Source of the DNA: Micrasema longulum
Taxonomy: Eukaryota > Arthropoda > Insecta > Trichoptera > Brachycentridae
Direction: 5' to 3'
DNA length: 64,000 bases
Assembly: GCA_022494885.1 (NCBI GenBank)
Contig: JAGVSM010002711.1
Coordinates: 184,242 to 248,241 of the forward strand
The notes beneath the pieces were generated by a model, which saw only the letters and a list, made by a program, of their open reading frames with translations, was not told the origin of the DNA and did not search any database. This document shows, piece by piece, positions 55,770 through 64,000 of this stretch. Within the stretch, counting starts at the first letter, position 1, and each line of letters begins with the position of its first letter. The position numbers were made by a program, and so were the translations under genes.

Positions 55770-56335
55770 ATGTAATGTTGTTTTATCGACTTTTATTAGT
55801 GTCATTGGGATTTTTTACCCTTGAAAATAGACGCACTGTATCTAAATTATGCTATTTACATAAATTATTAAATAACAAAGTAGACTCTTTTAACTTACTC
55901 TCCAAAATTAATCTTAATGTCCCCTTTCGCGTGACAAGAAATAAGAATTTATTCCATCTGCCAGTCTGTAGCACTAACTATGCACAACACTCTTTCCTCT
56001 ATCGCTCTTGCTCTAACTATAATGTTTTTTTTCATCTATTGATATATTTTACATACCCCTTAATTTATTTAAAAATAAATTAAGACTTATTATTTCTGGC
56101 TGCGATACGATCCCACTTACTATTTAATGATGCACCCTCTTGAACACTTACTCCCACACTAATACACATAAACACACATCTACACTTACAAATACACATA
56201 AACACATCCTTTTGTTGTAACACAATTTAATAATATGTATGATTTTTATTTAGAAACTTTTCTGGTCTGTCTTTAAACTGTATTTTTTTTTAATGTTATT
56301 ATATCATTATCGACTGTTTGTTTCTTTAAAATAAA
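55770..56335 (+). mobile_element. LINE ORF2 C-terminal fragment and 3' UTR
   Basis: Plus frame: LGFFTLENRRTVSKLCYLHK, LLNNKVDSFNLLSKINLNVP, FRVTRNKNLFHLPVCSTNYA, then HSFLYRSCSNYN and a stop near 56083. The L-E-N-R-R, L-L-N, I-N-x-N-V-P and R order is the standard end of a jockey/CR1-like ORF2. The 3' UTR is CA-rich (56150-56215), like the insert at 21121-21816. Confidence 0.8.
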
Positions 56336-57118
56336 TTAATAATACCTATTAGTCCAGGAATATTAGGTTTTAAACACAAAATGTTTCATAACCAGCTGAT
56401 TTTTTGCACATGTGTTCTAGCTGTGGTACTTAATTATTGCGCTTGCGTTTTAAAATATTTCATTGTAATGGATGTCCGGTGGTATTTTATATACTTAAAA
56501 CCGTTATAACTTTTTAACTCAAATAACAAGAATAATTTGAAGAATGGCGTTTTAATCACAAAATAACTTTTACATTTATTTTCTTAAAAAAACACTGATT
56601 GAAAGAGCGGCGTTGTTTCGCTATCAAAGCGTAATTAAAATACGATTTTTGCTCACTGTGACGGCGGCGCCAAGCAAATTCTGTAAAAGTTGCAATATTT
56701 GCGGAATAAGTTACGTGCCTTGAATAAAATAAATAAGAAATTTAGTTGACAGATAAAAGGCTTCAGAAACAGCTGTAAACAGTCCTCGCCAAAGCCAAGC
56801 TTCACCTATATCGTCTGCGTCTGATAAAAAGGTCTAGTACGGAAGTTATTCGGTGTTGAAAAATCCACAAATGTCAACCGCCGACAGCAAAAGCATGCCG
56901 CTCTTTCGTTCAAAGTATAATAATAATTTAGAAATCTGCAACTTCTGTTACTTCAACGCCATACTCTAAATGTTTCTAGCTGCTTGCGTTCAAAAGTTTA
57001 AGGCTCTAAAGATTGGAAAGCGCCAATGAAAAGCTTGCTCTTCCTAATAGAGGATTCTGTGCTGCTCTTGTGTTGTATTTGTCGTTGCTTTGTAACGTAG
57101 TGTGTCTAGTGGCGGCTA
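56336..57118. other. Unassigned DNA
   Basis: Less AT-rich from 56590 to 57118, no long frame, no repeat partner found. Possibly unique host sequence. Confidence 0.35.
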
Positions 57119-57303
57119 GGCGGCCTCCGTGGTGTAGTGGTCAAGACGCTTGACTCACGCACGGAAGGTTCCGGGTTCGATTCCCAGTGAGAACACAAAA
57201 ATTAAAATGTGATTTTTCTCAAGCCTGGGTGCTCTGTGATGTAATTCACCACTGTAATTAGGCCTCCTGGCCTGTTGTGGTGCAAAAAAAAAAAAAAAAA
57301 AAA
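57119..57303 (+). mobile_element. SINE-2 full copy, tRNA-derived
   Basis: A-box TGGTGTAGTGG at 57130-57140 and B-box GGTTCGATTCC at 57174-57184 have correct spacing for an internal pol III promoter. The body includes CTCAAGCCTGGGTGCTCTGT and AGGCCTCCTGGCCTGTTGTG. It ends in a 20-base A-run. Head and tail are intact, so this is the reference copy. The anticodon is ambiguous. Confidence 0.9.
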
Positions 57304-57344
57304 TGTAAAAAATGTAGTGCAACGAAGGGGAATATTGAAATTTA

Positions 57345-58160
57345 TTTCTACCAGCAAATTGGCACAGTCAATATACACAATCGATCAATAGCACCCGTAA
57401 CTGGCGTATTGTATAGACTTCGAGGCTTGCTTCCTCATTCCGTTTTGTTTGCCGTCTACTACGCTTTGATTCATTCCCACCTATCTTATTTATCATGCAT
57501 ATGGGGTTTTACCAGCAAAAATCAGATCTCGGAAATACAAGTTCTTCAGAACAGAGCTCTTAGAAACATTCTTGGACTTAAACGGGATTACCATGTCAAG
57601 GATATCTACCGACAAACAAAGATACTTCCTTTTAAGGTAATGCCACTGCATGACATAAGCAATACTATTCTAAATATCATCAACTTTTCTGCTCACTCAA
57701 ATTTAAAATACACATTTGGTCATAATATTCATAATTACAATACGCGCTATTCAAGGAATCTTCATGTGTCTAAGTTCCGCTCAACAAAATTTGGCAGTAG
57801 GTCCTTGGAAAATATTGGCCATTCCGAATGTAATAAACTGCCTGATGAGCTAAGACACGAAAAACTGAATAAAAAATCCAGAAGTGTCACAATTAAAAAA
57901 TATTTCTTAAATCTTTTTGACATTGATAATTATTAATGTAGTTTATATAAGATGGTGTTTTATGTTTCTTATACAATAATGTTTTCTTTTTATTTCGAAT
58001 GTATTCATTTGTACGATATTATGTATTGTCAAAAAAAATGTTTTTTCTTATGTACGGTCCCAAATGAGTTTCTAATAACTCCTGGGAGTATAATATGTAA
58101 TTTTTGTATTATATGTTTTGTTAATAATAAAAAAATTAAAAAATAAATAAAAAAAATATA
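57345..58160 (+). mobile_element. LINE-A ORF2 C-terminal fragment and 3' UTR
   Basis: An unbroken plus frame ends at 57936: APVTGVLYRLRGLLPHSVLF, YYALIHSHLSYLSCIWGFTS, KNQISEIQVLQNRALRNILG, NYNTRYSRNLHVSKF, SRSLENIGHSECNKLPDELR. The 3' UTR ends near 58160 in AATAAATAAAAAAAATA. The frame upstream of about 57345 belongs to the A-tail of the SINE. It is 5'-truncated and closely related in block order to 8464-9056. Confidence 0.85.
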
Positions 58161-58984
58161 TTTACTAAACGGTGTTCTGTAGCACTGAAACTAGAAACAC
58201 AAATCCAGGGTTCTAATTATCTTAAAGGTACCATGTTTTTCTTCGTTTCGCCCGGACACGGGGAAAAGAAAGTTGCGACGACTGTGAAAGTCATCTTGTC
58301 GCTAAAATCCACCACTTAACATAATAATTCTTTCTTCCATAGATTATAGGCGGATAACCCGCTGCCATTAAGATACACAAGACACAAAATAAGCTAACCG
58401 AAATCGGGTGAAGTAATTAAGCAATAATTCCTTTATTATTCCCAGTTGTCCTCCCAATTTAACCGTTTCGGGGACTTTCAAATCTAAATATAGTTAATTT
58501 GAACCCGTTTATAGTAAAAGTTTTACGGTAATTTACTAAACGGTGGCCCGCGGTAAGGTAAACAGACCCTTACGGCTTACTTAACAAAACGTTATTCATT
58601 AATTTTTCGCTTGAAAATTCACAAGGTGGACATAGAAATTAGCGCCCATTTTACAATAATTAAGTGTTTTATTTATCTAATAAATTCGACAACAGAAAAA
58701 TATTAATATTTTACGTAATCTATGTACATCATCACCCCCTTCTAGGGCAGCTTGCCCACTACACACTCCACATTGCATCTGAAGTCTCAAATATAACCGA
58801 ATTTCCGAACGAGAAAAGCTGCGAGAAGAAGTTTTTCGTAATCAGGGCCCGCATAACAATGGAAAGTTAACAGTGGAATTAATCATTTGGTGAATTGTAC
58901 GAAGGGCGTCGGAATGAAGTCATATTTCAATATAATAATCTTAATTGATGTTTTAAAATTTATAATAACTAACGAATTGGAAGA
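58161..58984. other. Unassigned, possibly unique host DNA
   Basis: 58230-58620 has balanced composition and no repeat partner. No long frame. Confidence 0.35.
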
Positions 58985-59230
58985 AGATTTTGGTAACTGT
59001 GTTTGAAACAGTTTTTTCTACCATTCGTGTTTGAAAGCAAAACAAACACAGGACAGTCAAAAATACTACATAATGGACTTAAACACTACAACGACCTCCC
59101 TTACTACTTGAAAACTTTTAATGGAGACAAATTTAAAATCAATCTGAAAAAGCACATGATGACTGAACTAACTAGACTAGACGAGACATAAAATGACTAG
59201 ACAATATTAAATTTCTAATGTAACCCTAAC
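58985..59230 (+). mobile_element. LINE ORF2 C-terminal fragment
   Basis: Plus frame to 59191: KTNTGQSKILHNGLKHYNDL, PYYLKTFNGDKFKINLKKHM, stop. A G-L-K-x-Y-N-D-L-P block near a stop is the usual LINE ending. The 3' UTR has AACCCTAACGGGTTTTTTAA. Confidence 0.7.
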
Positions 59231-59428
59231 GGGTTTTTTAAAATTGTAAATATTTTTTTTTAAAATATGGTCATGAGAAAGAATAACAATATCCGACATA
59301 GGCCCATCATATAATTTGTCAAACTCACTGTAAAGGGGCAATGAAAACGGTAAAGTTAAAGGCAATTGAAATCACGACTCATTAATTGAGAAGTTAAAAG
59401 TTATTTTGTGTGAGGGATCTTTAAAACG

Positions 59429-60375
59429 GTGTTCAGTTATGTGGAGGGAGTGTTTTTACTAAAAAATGGGAAGTTAAAAGAGTTATGTTTAGTACTTGAT
59501 ACAATAGATACAATTAAATATCTCGGTGTATACATAGACCAAAACTTAAAATGGAAAGACCATATCAGTGAACTAGTTAAACGAATTAGAAAATGTTTGT
59601 ACATATTTATTAGATTAAGGAATATTTTAAAAATCAATAATTTTAAAATAGCTTATTACTCAATTGTACAATTTTTGTTACAATATGGTATTCTAGGGTA
59701 GGGTGGTTCATGCGCCAATAGATTAAACCCTCTTAAAATAGTACAAAGATTAATTAGTAAAGTAATTCTAAAGAAACCCTCAACATTCAATACGGAAAGT
59801 CTATTTAAAATATTTCAGGTTCATACAGTAGACACTCTTTATAAAATAAATTATATTATATAAATAAATAAAAAATAAAATAATTTGAGATGAATAAGTC
59901 ACAGATACCAACATACTATTAAAATTCCTAAATTCCACACAAGTCATGGTCAAAATAGCTTTGTCTTCAAAGGTGTAAAAAATTATGATAATCTTCCTAA
60001 TGAACTAAAAACTATTAAAAATAATATATCAATAAATAAATTCAAAGTAAATCTAAAGAAATTTTTTAAACACGTGTAAAAACTTAATTGAATTTTAATT
60101 AGTATGAATGTATGAGTGTTTTATGTTTTTTTTATATATATCTTTTGTTTTTATTTGTTTCTCATGTACTCGTATTTAAAATTATATAAACTCTTATAAT
60201 AAACAATAAACAACTACAACAGTGTAAGTCACTCTCCAAGCACAAGAGTTAGCACAAGAGTTATTTTTTGGAGAATTACAGTGATAACATTAACGAGATG
60301 TGTAAAAGTAGATATGTATAGAATTTTTTTTAAACATGTACCTTTTATAAAATATTAATAAAAAAAATTAAAATT
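59429..60375 (+). mobile_element. LINE-D, longest copy
   Basis: Plus frame: TIDTIKYLGVYIDQNLKWKD, HISELVKRIRKCLYIFIRLR, KIAYYSIVQFLLQYGILG, stop. It then continues KPSTFNTESLFKIFQVHTVD and, after frame loss, SHGQNSFVFKGVKNYDNLPNELK-like residues, ending near 60078. The 3' UTR is shared with 34160-34405 and 41945-42310. Y-L-G-V-x-I-D-x-x-L-K-W marks the start of the post-palm region. The RT core is missing. Confidence 0.85.
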
Positions 60376-60475
60376 AAAAAAAAAATTTTTTTTTAATCAT
60401 ATGATAAACTTCAAGTAACCGACGGAAATGCATGCTTCAATTTTTTGAACAGATTTCCTAGCAGAAAATAGATCG

Positions 60476-61305
60476 AGCTAACAACAAAGAGGAACTGCAA
60501 TTCTTGGTAACTAAGGTCTACGATGTATGCAAAGAAAGCGATTTGCTGATGAATGGCGATAAATCGAATGTGATGGTTTTTGAAAGAAATTAAAGTATGA
60601 CTCAATGTAAAATCTCTGTGAATGGGGTTATACTTTAGTATGTTTTAAACAGGTAGAGAAATTTGTGTATCTGGGAAGTATGTTTAATAGGGATGGAATG
60701 ACTGAGAAAGATATTGAAAGGAGGGTGAGTGCCGGGAACAGAGTGAACGGCGCACTTAAATCAACCTTGGCAAATAAATGTTTGTGGCATGAGGAAAAAT
60801 TAGCCGTTCACAATTGAGTCCCGGTCCCGACCCTGATGTATGGAAACGAGGATGGACATGGAAAAACGGGGATGAAAGTAGGCTTAATGCTGTGGAAAAG
60901 CGATCTTTCAGGCGAATGTGTGATAAAATTATGTACGATAGATGCACAAATGTCGAGATCCGTACATTATGTAAGACTGAGATAAGCGTTATCGACAAAA
61001 CCAAGAAAGGAGCTCTGCGTGGGTTTGGACACGTAGAGCGAATGGACAGCGAAAGAACGGTTAAAAATATTTACAACGCGAATTTTGATGGATGCAGAAA
61101 TAGAGGAAGACCGAGAAAGACGTACGGTATGACAAAGTCTAACAAATACTTGAAAATAGACATGTTAAAAGTTGGAATAATCGGCTCGCACGCATAAGAA
61201 GATGTATGAATATAGAGGAAGCGAGATATGTATGCAAAGATAGAGTGATGTGGCGTTCTATCCTCTCTGCCTACTTTTACGGGGAAACGGCTCAATAATT
61301 TGTTT
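60476..61305 (+). mobile_element. RTE-like retrotransposon 3' fragment
   Basis: Plus strand: LQFLVTKVYDVCKESDLLMN-like start, EKFVYLGSMFNRDGMTEKDI, TWKNGDESRLNAVEKRSFRR, RTLCKTEISVIDKTKKGALR, GFGHVERMDSERTVKNIYNA, then the end of the ORF in another frame (RRCMNIEEARYVCKDRVMWR). The tail is TAATTTGTTTGTTTGTTTTG. It carries more differences than the 30.4-kb copy, including a stop and frame changes. Confidence 0.8.
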
Positions 61306-62398
61306 GTTTGTTTTGACAACTGATGAGACATTCGTTTACATTCAATTGTAATCAGAGCCTCGGTAACATTGGCATAGGATACTTTATTGGTATTCCATTG
61401 GTATTCCAAATGCGACACATCTAACATCGGTTACATAAGGATATTGTTTAAGGTCTTACGCTTCAGATGGCCAGTCCAAGTAGTGCTCATTTGACACTTA
61501 ATAATATTTATTATCAGCGGTAATTAGATTTTTACATATTTAATAATTTCAACAACTTTAAAATGAGTTTAAAATGAGTTTAAAATGAGTCTGAAATGTG
61601 TTTTTGCGTATTCTCTAGATGATCAACGCTCAATTCAAAATATTTACGTTTCGCAACGTATAATCCTGCTGCGCAATCACAAATTTGAATTTCACCGGTG
61701 TAAATATGGAAAATATTCCAAATCTGCTATTTTTATTTATTACTTATCATGATATTTATTGCATTCTGCCGGCGGTTGGCAAGCCAAATGTCAAAAAAGC
61801 AGTCATCATAGAAATTGTAATTTAATTTTTACTTGTTTGTATTAGTAGATACTCCTTACTATTTTGCAAATGCAATTTATTGTATATTTTTTTATAGAAA
61901 AAGCCGATTTTTCGCCAATGAACTATATTTATTTACGAAGAAAAGAAAAACCAACCGACAAGAGCGTTGACTTAGAGATCACACACGCGTTGACTTATGA
62001 CTGCGACAACTTGATTGAGGTACAGTTTGTATAACTTACCATTATTGGTAATTTAATAGGTAACTCGTGCACCAACTCAGCTCATGTTTTTAATTTACAA
62101 AAAAAAAAAATATTTTGAGGTAACGTTATTTTTTTTATACAAAAAAATCAATATTTGAATTATTTAGGTCGGGGAAAGTTAACCGACATAGGTCGCTCCT
62201 GCTTATATTACTATAATTTCTGTCTTTATTTGTAATATTTTTTTTATGTAAAAGTGTCAATGAATAATTACTTTATATGCTTTCACTGATTTATTTGGCC
62301 AAATACTAGACAGGTACCACCATTTTATAGCAGCAATTCACGGACAGTGTATACTTATAATGCTGTATTAAATAGACTCTAGGAACTCGACTATAGTT
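61306..62398. other. Unassigned; SINE-1 scrap and dispersed repeat
   Basis: 61429-61500 keeps AAGGTCTTACGCTTCAGATG of SINE-1 (minus). A 12-bp TTTAAAATGAGT repeat occurs at 61556-61595. 61945-62010 is the partner of 17010-17085. No gene. Confidence 0.5.
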
Positions 62399-62814
62399 CG
62401 GGGGTTAAGGGTCATAAGGGCGAAACTACAAAAACACAGTTTTGAGATAAATGATAAAACAGTTTTCAAAAAATAATACTGTCTTTTAAGGGTAACAAAT
62501 AAAGAAAATAAAAAATACAGTTAATAGAGCATAAAATGTTTTAGAGACAAAAATATGAAACTACGCTTTCGTCTATATGACCCTAACTTGCGCTTACATT
62601 AGTAAATTAACAAAGTGATGTAAAAAGTATTTTATTCTTCTGACTTTAAACAAAACGCTTCATTTGTAGTTTCACACAAATTTATCTAGGTAACTACTTA
62701 TCGGATGAGTTTCATCTTTTTGTCACTAACAGGAAATTTTGTTTGGATATCAGATTAGTACTTAACACAAAACAGCATTTTTTGTAGTTTCGCCCTTATG
62801 ACCCTAAGCCCCCG
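62399..62814. mobile_element. MITE, 416 bp, 36-bp inverted ends, AGTT duplication
   Basis: The left end CGGGGGTTAAGGGTCATAAG and the right end (complement CGGGGGCTTAGGGTCATAAG) continue with GGCGAAACTACAAAAA on both sides: 34 of 36 bases match. AGTT occurs at 62395-62398 and 62815-62818. The interior is AT-rich with no coding frame, plus a degenerate internal copy of the end motif (TCGTCTATATGACCCTAACT). Superfamily not determined. Confidence 0.85.
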
Positions 62815-62984
62815 AGTTATTCCCACATATCGGATATATTTATGTAGGATATTGTTCTTATAAATCAAACTTATTGAACTTTTTTAAAGATGGCGAATGG
62901 TAATAAAGCCTTTTGTTTAATTGTTATATGAAACGGTGCTTTATGATTTTCCTGTTATATTTATCCTTTAAAATATATTATTAT

Positions 62985-63163
62985 TTTATTTTATTTTTAC
63001 ACTTGTTTTTAACTTCTACTGAATGTGTTAATTTTTGTTTCTAAATCTTGAGTATAAAGTAGCGTATGTTTTTTTTTAAAAATAATTAAACCAAATATGT
63101 TTATATTATAAGTTTTATAAAAGGCAATTTGCCGTATATGTTAATAAAATAAAATAAAACGTG
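62985..63163 (+). mobile_element. LINE-H 3' end
   Basis: Matches 5779-5957: TTTTAACTTCTACTGAATGT, AATTAAACCAAATATGTTTA, GGCAATTTGCCGTATATG and a terminal (TAAAA)n. Confidence 0.7.
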
Positions 63164-64000
63164 TAAATATCTGACCTAAATTATCAAGGAACGTTGCAGT
63201 TGGAAATGAGATGGTACATAAGAAAATCTTCGTATTTTTTTCATCGAGTTTGCTAATCCTTTCAGTCTAGTGTCATTAAAACTAGCATCAGTTTCAGAAA
63301 CATGTAAAATATAATATAGTGCAAGTTTTTTAGTAAAATATATTCTATTATATTAATACAATATTGGTTTCGTTTAAATAAGCTCAATGTTACTCGCTGG
63401 AAATACTTTCAGGTTCCTGAAACCTGTATACATATTATTTAATTTAGATGAAAAGCTGTCCTGCGCAACATTCGTTGTATTATTTCATGCTCAGATTATC
63501 AAGGATTTCTGAACATGATTATGAATCCACACTCGTAGAGTTTCCGCAATCATATTCATGCTTTGAAAAATAGTATAATTTGTTACCGTTTTAATACGTC
63601 TGTCACGTAGAAAAGGACATTCACTCGTGATTGGAACAAACCACCTTCTGTTCGATGGGTTTTCATAAAAATGGATTCTTCCGGGATCACTTTCTGTCTG
63701 TCAATGTTTAGATATTTGGGAAACGCTTTTGTTTTGTTGAAATTTCTGATAGTTTTAATATTTATTAATTCATTTATAAAAAAAATGGGTGAGCAATTTA
63801 TGCAAATCTTATCCTGGAGCTCAATCACAGATGGCTATCGACATGCTAAAAAACGTGCTAAGTATTTGAGCAATCACCACGAACAATCATGAACACGCTG
63901 AAGTTAAAGCGGTCGCGTTGCAAAACGCCATAGATAAGTTCCTGTGCGAGATTCAACCAATCCTCTTGAACTGACCGAAGTTGAATTTCGTTTTGCAACA
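63164..64000. other. Unassigned; open frame at window edge
   Basis: A minus frame open to the window edge (63998-63858) reads LQNEIQLRSVQEDWLNLAQE, LIYGVLQRDRFNFSVFMIVR and stops. An 81-codon minus frame lies at 63583-63828 (KTHRTEGGLFQSRVNVLFYV). Neither was recognised. GTTGCAAAACG/CGTTTTGCAAC form an inverted pair at about 63913 and 63989. Confidence 0.35.

Noticed and set aside
57119..57195. Candidate tRNA gene on the plus strand
   Set aside because: Pol III boxes are good, but no anticodon stem-loop closes cleanly and the sequence continues into the SINE-2 body found at three places.
57952..58146. Small protein VFYVSYTIMFSFYF..., also readable at 27376-27585
   Set aside because: It is conserved between two copies only because both are the 3' UTR of LINE-A; it lies after the ORF2 stop with several in-frame differences.

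Overview
The window looks like AT-rich, transposon-dense nuclear DNA from an arthropod, probably an insect and perhaps a lepidopteran. The grounds are many 5'-truncated non-LTR retrotransposon 3' ends (jockey/CR1-like, RTE-like, R1-like), three tRNA-derived SINE families, pogo- and hAT-type DNA transposons, GT-AG introns, and no prokaryotic gene layout. The order is an inference from the repeat flavour, not from a diagnostic gene. Family labels used here (SINE-1/2/3, LINE-A/B/D/E/F/G/H/I, FB1, FB2) are local to this annotation.

Only two places look like non-transposon coding sequence. One is a GC-rich minus-strand exon at 17457-17649 with a tandem (NAGNAG) acceptor, a GTGAGA donor and a single open frame; its gene was not recognised. 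The other is a two-exon THAP-domain sequence at 48995-49533 with a clean GTAAGT...TTAG intron but a frameshift and a lost zinc ligand, so it is probably decayed. A minus-strand frame at 44768-45375, about 200 codons with a single stop, is a third, unidentified candidate.

Layout. 0-5 kb: SINE, LINE C-terminal fragments, a 39-bp tandem repeat. 5-12 kb: 97-bp tandem repeat, two SINEs, LINE and RTE fragments. 12-14.2 kb: a palindromic composite of the dispersed repeat FB1, then a SINE. 14.6-17 kb: R1-like tail and a short RT fragment. 17.4-17.7 kb: host exon. 17.8-24.8 kb: LINE pieces, a 597-bp hAT element and a SINE split by an insertion. 26.5-34.4 kb: LINE-B, LINE-A, FB1, a pogo end, a 36-bp perfect palindrome, and an RTE copy with a 14-bp target duplication. 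35.3-38.1 kb: a nest of FB1, LINE-E, SINE-2 and an internally deleted pogo element. 39.5-44.5 kb: LINE fragments, an RTE copy with a 5' inversion, foldback FB2, and a LINE with an (AAAT)n tail followed by a SINE. 45-51.6 kb: unknown coding frame, THAP remnant, and the most complete RT remnant. 54-61 kb: a 20-bp minisatellite split by a SINE, then LINE and RTE pieces. 62.4 kb: a 416-bp MITE with 36-bp inverted ends.

No retroelement here is intact. Nearly every recognised LINE fragment starts downstream of the RT palm and runs to the 3' end, and no endonuclease domain was recognised. The simplest reading is a long intron or intergenic tract that has accumulated and lost elements over a long time.
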